DNA from: Ruegeria lacuscaerulensis
Lineage (GTDB): Bacteria > Pseudomonadota > Alphaproteobacteria > Rhodobacterales > Rhodobacteraceae
Assembly (NCBI RefSeq): GCF_013031245.1
Contig: NZ_WPZL01000005.1
Coordinates: 231,157-295,156 of the forward strand
Length of the DNA: 64,000 bases
Direction: 5' to 3'
Shown here: in pieces, positions 47,033-56,599 of the stretch
Layout of the letters: each line of letters begins with the position of its first letter
Position numbering within the stretch: the stretch's first letter is position 1
Notes under the pieces: model-generated
The model's database searches: none
Told to the model about the DNA's origin: nothing
What the model saw: the letters and a program-made list of their open reading frames with translations, nothing else
Program-made: the position numbers and the translations under genes

Positions 47033-47884
47033 ATGCCATATTCGCAGTCTGATGGTAACCCACTGGTCGTCACTTTCGTCGACAAACGCTACATTCCGGT
47101 TCTTGCAAACTGGCTGGCATTTGCATGCCGTGTCGGAAACTTCGATATCTGTATCTATTGTCTTGATCGCGAGACAGAGGACTTCGCCAAAGCTGCCGGG
47201 CTCGGAGTTGAATCGGTCAATTGGGATGGTTCTTTTGAGAATCTCTGGGCTCTTCGGCTGCGCATCCTGGCCGACTTGGTCGAAGAGGGGCGGTCGATTG
47301 TTCACACGGACAGTGATTGCATCTGGTTGGCTGATCCACTGCTCAACGGGTTTGGAAGCGGAGCGGATCTAATCTTTTCACAAGGAACTATTCATCCGGC
47401 TTCTGTCCACGAAAAACTTGGGTTTGTTCTTTGTTGCGGCCTGTTTCGGGTGAACCCCGGAGCTGGTGGCAGTCAGTTTCTCAGAAAACTTGCAGAGCAT
47501 GTTGAACACACAAAGGATGATCAGGCCTCTGTTAACGAATTACTGCTTTCCGCTGAAACGGTCTGGGACCGATCAGATACTCCGGATTACCGGTTGAGGT
47601 TCCGCAACAGCACTTTCCCGTGCTGGACAGAGACTTTGCGCGGAGTATGTACGCGAGAGCAGATAACCATTGATCTCGTGCCACATAAACTGGTGCAGCG
47701 AATTCCTGATCCCACCGCGCTCGAGCGCGAAGTCATTGCAAAACACCACTTTTCGGCGAAGGACGCGAAAGCGAAGCTGGACGAGTTTCGCAAACAGGGC
47801 TTGTATGCGCTTGTTCAAAACTGGGACAAGCTTGAACCAGGTGCATTGCTTGAAGACTATTTAGGCACCTTTCCCAAGGACTAG
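47033..47884 (+). CDS. Putative DxD glycosyltransferase
   Basis: A 283-residue protein of the nucleotide-diphospho-sugar transferase type, with a DxD motif in VHTDSDCIWLADPL. The region LVVTFVDKRYIPVLANWLAF resembles family GT77-like enzymes that use UDP-sugars. It would act in the cytoplasm on glycan acceptors. GAGGTTTTAG precedes the start. It is divergent from a sulfotransferase gene, and the two may be co-regulated. Confidence 0.8.
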   Translation: MPYSQSDGNPLVVTFVDKRYIPVLANWLAFACRVGNFDICIYCLDRETEDFAKAAGLGVESVNWDGSFENLWALRLRILADLVEEGRSIVHTDSDCIWLADPLLNGFGSGADLIFSQGTIHPASVHEKLGFVLCCGLFRVNPGAGGSQFLRKLAEHVEHTKDDQASVNELLLSAETVWDRSDTPDYRLRFRNSTFPCWTETLRGVCTREQITIDLVPHKLVQRIPDPTALEREVIAKHHFSAKDAKAKLDEFRKQGLYALVQNWDKLEPGALLEDYLGTFPKD

Positions 47885-48090
47885 CTCTGGAAGGTCGGCA
47901 ACGGGAGTCCTGCAACACATTTACTGTTCTTTCCGCGAAGCGTATACACGACATCGCTGGCTCGTGCCTTGACACACCAGTTCTGGTGAATTCGGGGTGG
48001 GGAGGCTCAGAACGCACTTCTTCACTCAAACCAAGTTCAAGGAATAAACTGGTTTTGTTCGATAAAAGCACTGCAAATAAAGGCTGAATT

Positions 48091-48846
48091 TTGAAGAAAC
48101 GAATTTTTCAATTTCTAAAAACACCCGAATATAGGGGAAAGGATAGCGGGGAAAGTGCTGAGGAAATGAATTTTCTTATCTATCAAATGGGGAAGGTCGG
48201 CTCGAAAACAATATACCATACCCTATTGGACTCCAAGTTTGTGTCCTATCATACACATAGCCATGCTGAAGCGCGGCGCATCATTAGCAACGCAGAGTGC
48301 AAGCTTGTTGTGATAACAGGATTCAGAGAACCTCTTGCCAGGACAATTAGCGCCTTCTTCCACAATATAGACAATCAACAGAGCCATTGGTTTCTGGGAG
48401 ACAAGGCTGATGTGTTGAATTTGTCCACTTCGGAGTTAATTGATGCCTTCAATCAAAAGATGATACCGCATTTAGAATCAGTGGTTAATCCGTGGTTCGA
48501 GAACTTTCTGGAAAGTGTCGGGGTAGATCGCACTCAACTTCGTGACAATGACTGGGGTTTCACTGCAGCATCCAAAAAATTGGAGATCTTCGGCTACAAA
48601 CTTGAAAGGTTTGATGATTTCGGTGCGGCCTTTTTCAACTATTTTCCGGAAATGGAAATTCAAGATGGGTTCAAGAAAAGAAATATAGGTTCAGAGAAGT
48701 GGTATGCCTCAATTTATAGAAATTTCGTTGCATCTTATAAAATTGACGAAGAATCATACGATCGAATATTCAAAGACACGTCTTATTCCAACAACGTCTA
48801 TTCGAGATCCGAAATTAAACGATACGCAAGTAAATTTCTTCTCTGA
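48091..48846 (+). CDS. Sulfotransferase-like protein
   Basis: A 251-residue protein. FLIYQMGKVGSKTIYHTLLD is a likely PAPS P-loop segment, and VVITGFREPLARTISAFFHN the 3'-phosphate motif. The AT-rich sequence and frequent Asn/Lys differ from the neighbours and suggest separate transfer. The start is TTG 48091 with AAAGG upstream; ATG 48166 is an alternative that would still keep the motif. It is the third sulfotransferase-like gene of the set. Confidence 0.75.
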   Translation: MKKRIFQFLKTPEYRGKDSGESAEEMNFLIYQMGKVGSKTIYHTLLDSKFVSYHTHSHAEARRIISNAECKLVVITGFREPLARTISAFFHNIDNQQSHWFLGDKADVLNLSTSELIDAFNQKMIPHLESVVNPWFENFLESVGVDRTQLRDNDWGFTAASKKLEIFGYKLERFDDFGAAFFNYFPEMEIQDGFKKRNIGSEKWYASIYRNFVASYKIDEESYDRIFKDTSYSNNVYSRSEIKRYASKFLL

Positions 48847-49294
48847 TGCGATGTCCCACTTTTGTCGAGATCTAAGAAGCCTCCTTTGAATGTGGCTGGG
48901 TTTTAATTTACTGGACATTCGCCTCAACAAATTGAGTAAAATCAGTTCGTGATTGTGATATTAATTCCTGGACTTTGTTATTATTTAACGGGCTGTGCCC
49001 ATAACTCTAAGGCTGCGCGTCCTGTGGATAAAATGCAGTTCGGAATCTGCATTGTTGCGAGCTGTGCAGTTACCGCGAGTAAAGCACAATCGATCCGCAG
49101 CTTGTCGAATACTTAGCGACGAGCGTGATGGTAAATCTTGGGTTTCATTCGGAGGGTAAACGAATGATGCTGCAACGGCAGAAAGCGACCAGTCACACAG
49201 CGTGTTTATCGGTCCGCTTCCGGAACGTGGTTTCTAAATCTGTCCCGGCAATACAAGACGCAAATCGGGTGGCGCGCTTACCCTGGCCGCCTAG
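48847..49294. other. Intergenic region, no gene seen
   Basis: About 450 bases. A perfect DnaA-box sequence is at 49022-49030, without clustering. No coding frame is supported. Confidence 0.4.
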
Positions 49295-49993
49295 TCAGTC
49301 CGTTGCGAAGCAATAAAACAGGCCTGCCCCACCAGAACGCGGCAGATGCTCCTCGCCGCAACCGCGCGAGCCGTGCGATGAGTTCCAGGACACCATGTTT
49401 CTGGCATCGTTGAGCCCTACACGGTCATGGTGCCCGACAATCGCGGATCCGTCCTCACTATTCGAGGTCCAGTTGCCGCATGTCGTATCGCCGCCTGCTG
49501 TCGAGAAATATCCGGCGGAATCGGTGCCAGTCAGAATGTCATGTTTGTTCGGCTGGCTGCCACGCCCGTTGACGGGATTGCCGTTTTCGTCGAGCGCGGT
49601 CTGCAGGTTAATATTCACGCCGTCACTGTGCAGGTCTTCGAGATTGTTTGCGATGAGCTCTCCACTGGCATTATGCCAGGGGCCCGATCCGATCCGATCG
49701 CGTGCAGAAATGCCATTGGTGATTGTCATCGGGTCGGTGCTGCGGTCAATGCTCATGGAGGTGCTCAGGTAGGCAGCAAAGGTTTTGGAGGAACCAGCGG
49801 CCGAAGCAAGCGCATTGCAATGAGCATCCGCGCCTTCGAGCCCGCCTAGATTGGCACCGTCCCCTTTGCCCACACTGGTGATGAAGAAAGACATCTCTTC
49901 GCTTCCCGATTGCGCCTGTGCGGTCGCCGCGAAACAGCAGATTACAAGCGCCACGACTCCGCGAGCGGCGGTGGTATTGGTGAAATTCGACAT
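49295..49993 (-). CDS. Secreted lectin-like protein
   Basis: A 232-residue protein with a signal peptide (cleavage near AQAQ, residues 24-28). The mature domain has repeated cysteines, HC, TC, GCG and YCF, and sequence such as GANLGGLEGADAHCNALASA then NWTSNSEDGSAIVGHHDR and SWNSSHGSRGC. These resemble endostatin-like or C-type-lectin-type extracellular domains found in marine bacteria. It may bind carbohydrate. GAAGGGAG precedes ATG 49993. The binding role is inferred. Confidence 0.75.
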   Translation of the reverse strand: MSNFTNTTAARGVVALVICCFAATAQAQSGSEEMSFFITSVGKGDGANLGGLEGADAHCNALASAAGSSKTFAAYLSTSMSIDRSTDPMTITNGISARDRIGSGPWHNASGELIANNLEDLHSDGVNINLQTALDENGNPVNGRGSQPNKHDILTGTDSAGYFSTAGGDTTCGNWTSNSEDGSAIVGHHDRVGLNDARNMVSWNSSHGSRGCGEEHLPRSGGAGLFYCFATD

Positions 49994-50446
49994 GTGTGTC
50001 TCCCTTCGTGCTGTGTGATTACTGATGCTAACCCCAAGTGCTGGTTGGGTCCACGGAATGACGCTCACGAATTTGAGAACTCAGCAGCGATGCAATCGAA
50101 GTATGGACCGAAAGATTATTGGTCGACACTGAAGTGGTTGGTGACTTCCGCCCAATTCATTTGTCGGATCTCGGAGACACCCTCAAAAATACTGCTGCGG
50201 CCACAACTGATACGTAGGATACAAAGTATTTCAACGGGGCAATTGCTTCTGCCTCAACCGTCAATGACGTAATACGTTTGGTTGCAGTCACCATATGATC
50301 GCACCCCGTTCCCGCGTAGCGAGAAACTCGAGGGCACGGCCTTCGTTCCGATATCGCGGCGGAGAATGGTCTCATCAGGCCCGGATATCGGGCGCAGCAT
50401 CCGATTCAAATGGGATTGGTGCGCTTTGGGTCGGTCGCGCTACTGG
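49994..50446. other. Intergenic region, no gene seen
   Basis: About 450 bases between two leftward genes, with no supported frame or clear terminator. Confidence 0.4.
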
Positions 50447-51502
50447 TTAGGCTCGATTACTGATCCCACTTGGGTCTCGTGGTCGGATGTCTTCGGCTTC
50501 TTCCCCTATCGCCGGGAAGCCAGTTGCGAACACGGTTTCGGCTACAGGCGCAGGTACTTTGGCTCGTCGAGTCGCGCGGAGTTCGCGATAGCCAAGATAC
50601 AATCCGGCGCCGACGATCAGCGTCATACCGGCCAAGGTGCGTAGTTCCGGCACCTCGCCCCAGAAAAGCCAGGCAGCCACTGCAGCGAAAGGCAGATACG
50701 AATAGTCGAAGGGCGCAATCAGGCTGGCGCTGGCCACTTGATATGCGCGATTCAGTAAAATGTACCCAACCATCCCCACCAAGCCCAAAAGCGCCAATTT
50801 CACCAATTGTGTCCCTTCGGGCATCACGAACTCAAACCGCAAGTGATGGAACTCTGGTCCAATAGGCACCAGCGTATTTACCAACCAGCCAATCGGCCAA
50901 ATCAGCATTCCCGAAAACCCGATGGTCCACAGGCTCATGGTCAGGCTACTTTCGCCGTCGCCCACACGCCGCGTAAGAACCATAGAAGCTGCATAAAACA
51001 ACGCGCAAAAAAGAGGTAACACAGCCACCCATTGAAAGCTGCCATGCCCCGGCGCCATGGCAATCAAAACGCCCGCGAAGCCGACGATCAACGCCCCGAT
51101 CCGATGCCGTCCCATTCGCTCACCCAGAAACAGCGCGGCCAACACCGCCGTGAAAAGAGGCGCAGAGAAAAAAATCGTCGAGACTTCCGCAAGGCCCATA
51201 AAGGGAAACGCAGCGTAGAACATCGCAAAGCCGCCGGTAAAAAGAGCGGCCCGCACAAAGTGAATCGGCCATAGAGGCGTAAAGAACCGGTGCTTCTCGC
51301 CCAGGCAGGTAATCAGTGGCACAAGGATTGCGACCGAGACACAGGCCCGGGCAAATATCAGCATCCAAAGTGGCTGAGCACCCAGAAGCTCCTTAATGAG
51401 CATGTCTTGCCCAACAAAAAGCCACATACCGGCCACAACACAGGCGATCCCCTCGATCGATCGCGAGGACTGGACAGGCGTGAAAGAGGCGACGGTTGTC
51501 AT
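50447..51502 (-). CDS. DMT-family membrane exporter (EamA)
   Basis: A 351-residue protein with about ten membrane helices in two EamA repeats (first near residues 15-140, second near 160-300). These transporters usually export metabolites or amino acids. Typical segments are VVAGMWLFVGQDMLIKEL and LGLVGMVGYILLNRAYQVA. The ATG at 51502 is chosen over a TTG 21 bp upstream. The substrate is unknown. Confidence 0.85.
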   Translation of the reverse strand: MTTVASFTPVQSSRSIEGIACVVAGMWLFVGQDMLIKELLGAQPLWMLIFARACVSVAILVPLITCLGEKHRFFTPLWPIHFVRAALFTGGFAMFYAAFPFMGLAEVSTIFFSAPLFTAVLAALFLGERMGRHRIGALIVGFAGVLIAMAPGHGSFQWVAVLPLFCALFYAASMVLTRRVGDGESSLTMSLWTIGFSGMLIWPIGWLVNTLVPIGPEFHHLRFEFVMPEGTQLVKLALLGLVGMVGYILLNRAYQVASASLIAPFDYSYLPFAAVAAWLFWGEVPELRTLAGMTLIVGAGLYLGYRELRATRRAKVPAPVAETVFATGFPAIGEEAEDIRPRDPSGISNRA

Positions 51503-52382
51503 TGTGAAACACTCGGTTGTCAATTGGTCTGTTGGAAACCTTGGTCGGGGTTCTTACCGCCGCTGCGAATCCACAGAGCTACTCACAAACGTTGAATGAT
51601 TCGACGCCCGAAAGCGCGCCTGTCCCCGACATTGGTGCCGGAATTTGGCCGGTTATCCCTTCGGGGCCGATTCAATCTGATCTGTTCAATGACTCCGGTG
51701 ATGAGTTTTTGTTGGGGAGCTTTTTCTCGGCATGCAAGCAGAGGACTTAGGTGCCCGAAACACGAGGGTTCGAGTTGTTCTACACCTTGCTTTTTCAATG
51801 CAAACTCCGAATGTCCAAAACCACCTTCACACAGTGACTCTGCTTGGCCCGGGGTTTACTTCTCGTCTCCGCTAACTGGCAGTAACGACGAGCCAGAATC
51901 CCTCGTTTATCAAATCTCTTAAACTGTCCCATTGGCGCTGACGTCAGACAGACGAAACTAGTGTTTTTCAAGAAACAGAACATTACGGCACCTCAATGGT
52001 CAGGTTTCAACATTCGGGCAAATGGACGCAAACCGTAATGAACTGTATCTTCTCTTTAAGTTGTTGTTTTTAATCGCGTTTGAATCCGTGTGGGCGCGAT
52101 ATAATTCCGTAGTAGTTTTGGCTCCCAAACCCCTCTTGTTTCCGCAAAGAAAACAAGTCTGGCATCTGTTCGAACTTGATCTGACCTGAAGCCGTGCGGC
52201 AGGTAAGTCGCGTCATTCTAACCGCATGGCGTTTAAGCCCCGTGTTGCCCGAATTGAAACTCTCTTGTCCGACGGACATCGAATCCCAAAGATCCGAGCG
52301 ATGATCAACTTACTGCCTTTTCAATCAGTTTGCTTGGCAGTAATAGTCCCAGAAGCCACCGGCCGAATTGGTCGGTATCCGT
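51503..52382. other. Long intergenic region before tRNA-Leu
   Basis: About 880 bases without a supported gene. Near 52083 lies AATCCGTGTGGGCGCG, which partly matches the tRNA-Thr att core and its left flank. Confidence 0.4.
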
Positions 52383-52467
52383 GCGGATGTGGCGAAACTG
52401 GTAAACGCAAGGGACTTAAAATCCCTCGTCCTAGGACTTGCGGGTTCGATCCCCGCCATCCGCACCA
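52383..52467 (+). tRNA. tRNA-Leu (anticodon TAA)
   Basis: An 85-base cloverleaf with encoded CCA and a long variable arm, as expected for leucine. Acceptor GCGGATG pairs with CATCCGC, and the anticodon loop is CTTAAAA. The variable arm is TCGTCCTAGGACT-like, and the T arm GCGGGTTCGATCCCCGC is perfect. It is convergent with the gene to its right. Confidence 0.98.
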
Positions 52468-52476
52468 TCATCAACT

Positions 52477-52974
52477 TCAGATTGGAAAACCCAGCTGGCC
52501 GATCAGGCGCCAGATATCTCGGTTCGCAGTTGATAGTTCCGCGACGACACTCTCGATCTCCTGAATGGCATTTTCATCAACGGTGTCTTCGCGCCCAAGT
52601 TTAATGTCAGTTTTTCGATCCGCGATACGCATCAGAATGGTTTTTGGGTTTCCGCTTTCCGCGTCGAAAGAATAAATGCAGTGATTGTACCTGTTTCGAA
52701 TAGCGGAAAGTTTGCTCAGGTGCTGGGTGTGTTCCAGAATGGGATCGCGTATCTCTGCAGGGCGGCCGTCCATCTTGGCCAACCGCTCTACCAGGTCGAT
52801 CCGCGCGCGTGTCGTGTTCAGTGTCAAGAAGATGATCACCGCGACATCTTTGTTCGTTCCACTCAGACCGGCAATCAGGTGGATCAACAGGCTTTCTGTG
52901 TTGGTCCACATGTAGTTCAGCCTGCCAACCAGTAAGATCAGCCGGTCGAAGCGGTTTTCGAGTTTCTCAGTCAA
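52477..52974 (-). CDS. Small protein with an HEPN-like motif, cotranscribed with the LuxR regulator
   Basis: A 165-residue helical protein. Residues 93-98 are RNRYNH (R-N-x3-H), matching the active-site pattern of HEPN ribonucleases, flanked by helices (LSKLSAIRNRYNHCIYSFD). The TTG start at 52974 overlaps the luxR stop by 8 bp, so translation is coupled. An RNA-cleaving or nucleotide-binding role is inferred from the motif alone. No toxin-antitoxin partner is obvious. The start is uncertain. Confidence 0.6.
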   Translation of the reverse strand: MTEKLENRFDRLILLVGRLNYMWTNTESLLIHLIAGLSGTNKDVAVIIFLTLNTTRARIDLVERLAKMDGRPAEIRDPILEHTQHLSKLSAIRNRYNHCIYSFDAESGNPKTILMRIADRKTDIKLGREDTVDENAIQEIESVVAELSTANRDIWRLIGQLGFPI

Positions 52975-53737
52975 CAGCCTGGCCGAGCGCTTCTTCGGAT
53001 GCCACTTCAAAATAGAACTGCGCAGCCGCGGTTCGGTTACTGACGCCGATTTTGCCCACAACATTGTGCATGTGCAGCTTTACCGTGTGCTCAGTGATGC
53101 CAAGGTTCGAGGCGATGATCTTGTTGCTTTGCCCTCTTGAGACCAAGTGCAGAACTTGTTTTTCCCGACGTGTCAGCTTGGAAAAAATGGGGTGAGGGGC
53201 TTTGGTCGCCTTTAGCGGCTTTTGGACCGTCGTATCGCTCACAAGACAAGGCTTGTTCTGGTTCTGCGCGGCGGAGACGCAATCTGCCAGGAAACTGGGC
53301 AGGTAAAGCTCTTCGTGCATAAGAAGCCGCAAAATGGAACGCCACACATCTGGCGCGACGTTCATTGGCAGGTAGCCGATATATCCGAATTGTTTTCGAT
53401 CCCAGTGTTCAAACAGAACACGGGCTGAATCTTCCTTGCGGTATGCAAAGGCGAGGCAGCCGTCTCCCGCGGCTTCAGTATATACGTCTGGCCGGGCGAG
53501 AAGATCATCCAGCATTATCTGATCAACGACAACCACTTTGCCCGCCAACGAAGCCGGAGCGCCGGTCGATTTAAGATCGGCAATATCTTCGTATCTGTGC
53601 GCCGCGACACCAAATCCGATTTGAACGCTTTGCAACGTTTGATTTGAGTAGAATAGTTCTTTGCCAATGAAGTTGATCGAGAACTCTTCAGGACAAACAT
53701 CTATTCGGGCAACACTATCCTGCAACGGATTGCTCAT
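52967..53737 (-). CDS. LuxR-HTH regulator with a degenerate receiver-like domain
   Basis: A 256-residue regulator. The N-terminal half (about 10-125) looks like a receiver or sensor fold without a clear phosphoacceptor. The C-terminal half (about 185-248) is a LuxR/CsgD-type HTH (KLTRREKQVLHLVSRGQSNK then ITEHTVKLHMHNVVGKIGV). It is divergent from the type I secretion locus and probably controls it. An inverted repeat 76 bp upstream of its start may be its operator. Confidence 0.88.
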   Translation of the reverse strand: MSNPLQDSVARIDVCPEEFSINFIGKELFYSNQTLQSVQIGFGVAAHRYEDIADLKSTGAPASLAGKVVVVDQIMLDDLLARPDVYTEAAGDGCLAFAYRKEDSARVLFEHWDRKQFGYIGYLPMNVAPDVWRSILRLLMHEELYLPSFLADCVSAAQNQNKPCLVSDTTVQKPLKATKAPHPIFSKLTRREKQVLHLVSRGQSNKIIASNLGITEHTVKLHMHNVVGKIGVSNRTAAAQFYFEVASEEALGQAVD

Positions 53738-54330
53738 AACTTCCCCCTATAAACCCACGCCGCGAAATCTGCGGCGAAATCGTAAACGACACTTGATAAC
53801 GTAAATTAAATTTTAGTCTTACCGGACTATAGCTGAAAGACTAATTTTCATCAACAATTCGTGTTGTCTAGCCGATTGGTACTAGAACTTTTGGCTAGTC
53901 GCTGACCGTTGTTCCCGTAAAAGTAGAGGAAAATAAGGGTTTTCTCCGGTTGGCCGGGCAACACGATTTTTTTCGCGCTTGAATGCGTTAATTTTGGGTT
54001 AATGTTACAAATTATCATTTTAAAACAATATAGTACCTAAACTAATGCTTTAGATTAGCTATTCAGAACGCCTTCCTGCTGCAACCATGGGTCTGCTTCA
54101 ATTTGAGAAGCTTCTGTTCCTGACGTGCCCGCGAATCGCGAATTAGCGCGAGTTTCAATAAAGCGGTCGCAGCTTCGGCTAAGCCGGGAAAGGGGGGTGA
54201 CGACGAATTCATGACGAAGACGCATGCAAGCGCGGTTTTGCGCCTGGGTGCTTTGTATTTTGTTTCAATCGCGCCAGTAGCCGTTTTGTAGATGAATGAC
54301 GGTCAGGCGCCCTGATAAGTGGAAATTGTT
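53738..54330. promoter_or_regulatory. AT-rich divergent control region
   Basis: About 590 bases between the LuxR-type gene and the repeat-protein gene, with a high AT content in 53760-54060. Promoters for both directions are likely but I cannot place exact -35/-10 boxes. The inverted repeat at 53813-53844 is the clearest element. Confidence 0.55.
53813..53844. promoter_or_regulatory. Inverted repeat, candidate LuxR-type operator
   Basis: TTAGTCTT, 16 bases, AAGACTAA: perfect 8-bp arms. It lies 76 bp upstream of the LuxR-type gene and within the divergent region to the secreted-protein gene. Confidence 0.5.
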
Positions 54331-56472
54331 ATGGATAGACGCCAACAACCGCACAATGATATTACTGCCATTGGTGAAGTAAACGTCGATGACGCCTATG
54401 TTGATGTAGAGGCCCAAGTTACTGTCGAAGAAGCTGAAATCGATGCTAACCTCAATGAGCAAGAGCAAACCAACGATAACAGCGTAGACAACGAAAACGA
54501 GCAAGACCAGAAGCAGGAGCAAGATCAGGAAACTGTTGTCGAAAACGAAAACGAACAGGAACAAGAACAGGATCAGGACCAGAAACAGGACCAGGATCAG
54601 GACCAGTATCAGGACCAGACCAACGGCAATAACGACAACTCGAACGCTGTGAATATTGACTTCGGTGGCGGTGAATGGATTCCCCGCGACGATGATCATG
54701 TTGATGTTGACGTGAGCAAAGGTGGTACGGTCGACGACGTCATTACCGTTGGAAATGACTTCGATTACGATCCGGGCGATGACTTGAACCTGGATGTTTC
54801 ACTGAATGGCCGTGGCAACGACATGGCGTCCTTCAATAACCAAGTTGCCAGCCTGCAGGACGACGATTACCTGGGTAGCGCAAGTGTGTCCAACACTGGC
54901 TATTTCGAGCAGAATGGTGACGCATACGGTGGGACTGCCGAAGCTTCTGAAGGCATCGGATCACATTCAGATGGTGGCATTTCAGGCAACGGTGGCACTG
55001 TCAACGGTGGTGATGCGGGTTCGTATACCAAGGGCGGCAGCTCGTATGCTGAAGGTGGTTACTCTGGTGACGCCGACGCCGACGCAGATGGCGGAAACGG
55101 TGGAAACTCAGGTGACGCCGCGACATTGGGTCTGGGCGTAGGTAAGTCTGACGCATATGCCGACGGCGACAGCACGGGTGGTGATGGTGGTCACGCCAAA
55201 GCCGATTCCGATGCAGATAACGACGGTAAGTCGGACTCGGATGCCGATGGTTATGGTGCCGATGGTGGCAACGCCGGTTCGATCGGTCTTGGCCTTGGAC
55301 TGGGTTTGTCGGGTGCTGGCAACGATGGCAAGTCGGAAGGCGGCGACAACGACTCTGACGCCGACGCCAAAGGTACCGGTCTGGCTGCAAACGACTCATC
55401 GGCTGACGGTGCTGACGGTGGCAACAGTGGTGCTGGCAACTTGGGTCTTGGCCTTGCTGGCAGCCTTGCTGGTAGCCTTGCCGGTAGCGACGCAAGCGGC
55501 GACGGCGGTAAAGGTGACGGCGGCAATGCCGACGGCGGCGACGGTGACAACAATGACGCAACCGGCGGCGCGGGTACAGGCGGTGCCGGTGGCGCTGGCG
55601 GTCCTGAGCTCATCGAAGAGCTGGCAGCCGGTGGCGGTGACGGCGGCGACGGTACTGGCGGCAACGGCGTGAATGAGAACAACACTGGCGGTGGAACCGG
55701 CGGCGCGGGCACTGGCGGTTCGGGCGACGGCGGTGACGCGGATGCAGACGCTGATGCGGACGCGGACGCTCAGGGCGTAGGCGACCAGACAGCGGATTCC
55801 ATGGCTGGTGCTGGCGGAACCAATACCACTGACGGTAGTGCTGACGGCACCGGAACCGGTACGGCGATGGCTGATGGCGTCGGCGGCGGCGGCGGTGCAA
55901 TCGATCAGGACGCAACTTCTGATGGTTCTGGCACAGGTTCTGCTGATGCGACCAATACTGCTGGTGCTGGTGGCGCGGTAGACGTCTTCTCTGAAGCGGA
56001 CGTCGACGGTTCGGCAGACAGCCTAGCCCATGCAATCTCGGGCTATGGCGGCGCCGCGAACTCCGACAACGATGCGACGTCGACCGGAACCGGCAGTGCG
56101 ACGGGCATGGCCGATTCAGGCTTCGGTGGCGGCGGCGGCGCCGCGCAGGCGACCGGTGGTACCACCGGCAAAGCGGACGGCACTGCCATGGCTGGCAAGA
56201 CCTATGGTGGAGACACCACAGGTGGAGCCGCCAGCGGGGCAAACTCCGGTAAAGGCGGTGACGGCGGTAACGCTGGCGAGTGGGGCTCGAACAATGGCGG
56301 TGACGGCATTGTAACCGGTGAATCCTACGCATCTGCCGCTGCGGTGGTCGATACTTCGGCCTTCAACCAGACGATCGTCATGGGTGCCAACGTACTGGGC
56401 AACAATGTCGATACGACGATGGTTGGTGGTTCGATGTCCTCGAGCTACGCCAGCGATGATACCGACGCGTAA
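54331..56472 (+). CDS. Large Gly/Asp-rich repetitive protein, probable type I secretion substrate
   Basis: A 713-residue protein without a Sec signal. Residues about 43-98 are nearly all Glu, Gln, Asp and Asn, with EQ and DQ repeats. Residues about 185-650 are Gly, Asp, Ala, Ser and Thr, with repeats such as GGDGG, DADAD and GLGLGL, and the C-terminus (about 660-713) is a hydrophobic/acidic stretch, SAFNQTIVMGANVLGNNVD. Composition and position next to an ABC exporter and HlyD adaptor point to an extracellular matrix or adhesive fibre. The ATG at 54331 is chosen; a GTG 12 bp upstream is an alternative. The exact fold and Ca2+ binding are inferred. Confidence 0.8.
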   Translation: MDRRQQPHNDITAIGEVNVDDAYVDVEAQVTVEEAEIDANLNEQEQTNDNSVDNENEQDQKQEQDQETVVENENEQEQEQDQDQKQDQDQDQYQDQTNGNNDNSNAVNIDFGGGEWIPRDDDHVDVDVSKGGTVDDVITVGNDFDYDPGDDLNLDVSLNGRGNDMASFNNQVASLQDDDYLGSASVSNTGYFEQNGDAYGGTAEASEGIGSHSDGGISGNGGTVNGGDAGSYTKGGSSYAEGGYSGDADADADGGNGGNSGDAATLGLGVGKSDAYADGDSTGGDGGHAKADSDADNDGKSDSDADGYGADGGNAGSIGLGLGLGLSGAGNDGKSEGGDNDSDADAKGTGLAANDSSADGADGGNSGAGNLGLGLAGSLAGSLAGSDASGDGGKGDGGNADGGDGDNNDATGGAGTGGAGGAGGPELIEELAAGGGDGGDGTGGNGVNENNTGGGTGGAGTGGSGDGGDADADADADADAQGVGDQTADSMAGAGGTNTTDGSADGTGTGTAMADGVGGGGGAIDQDATSDGSGTGSADATNTAGAGGAVDVFSEADVDGSADSLAHAISGYGGAANSDNDATSTGTGSATGMADSGFGGGGGAAQATGGTTGKADGTAMAGKTYGGDTTGGAASGANSGKGGDGGNAGEWGSNNGGDGIVTGESYASAAAVVDTSAFNQTIVMGANVLGNNVDTTMVGGSMSSSYASDDTDA

Positions 56473-56479
56473 ATTCTAA

Positions 56480-56503
56480 CAGAGCCCGCTTTGGCGGGCT
56501 CTG
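56480..56503 (+). terminator. Hairpin after the repetitive protein gene
   Basis: CAGAGCCCGC, a TTTG loop, GCGGGCTCTG: a perfect 10-bp stem 8 bp past the stop. No strong T tract follows, so it may attenuate rather than stop transcription into the next gene. Confidence 0.55.
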
Positions 56504-56599
56504 ACCATTTAAAAACAATGCCGGGGCCGCGACAGGTGGCCTCGGCCCAACTTAACCCAAGCCGGAAATTTTAGGCCGGGGCGGGGAAAGGATACCGAC

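Noticed and set aside
55251..56332. Antisense frames rich in Pro, Arg and His within the repetitive secreted-protein gene
   Set aside because: They are the direct complement of Gly/Asp/Ala repeats and are expected artefacts.
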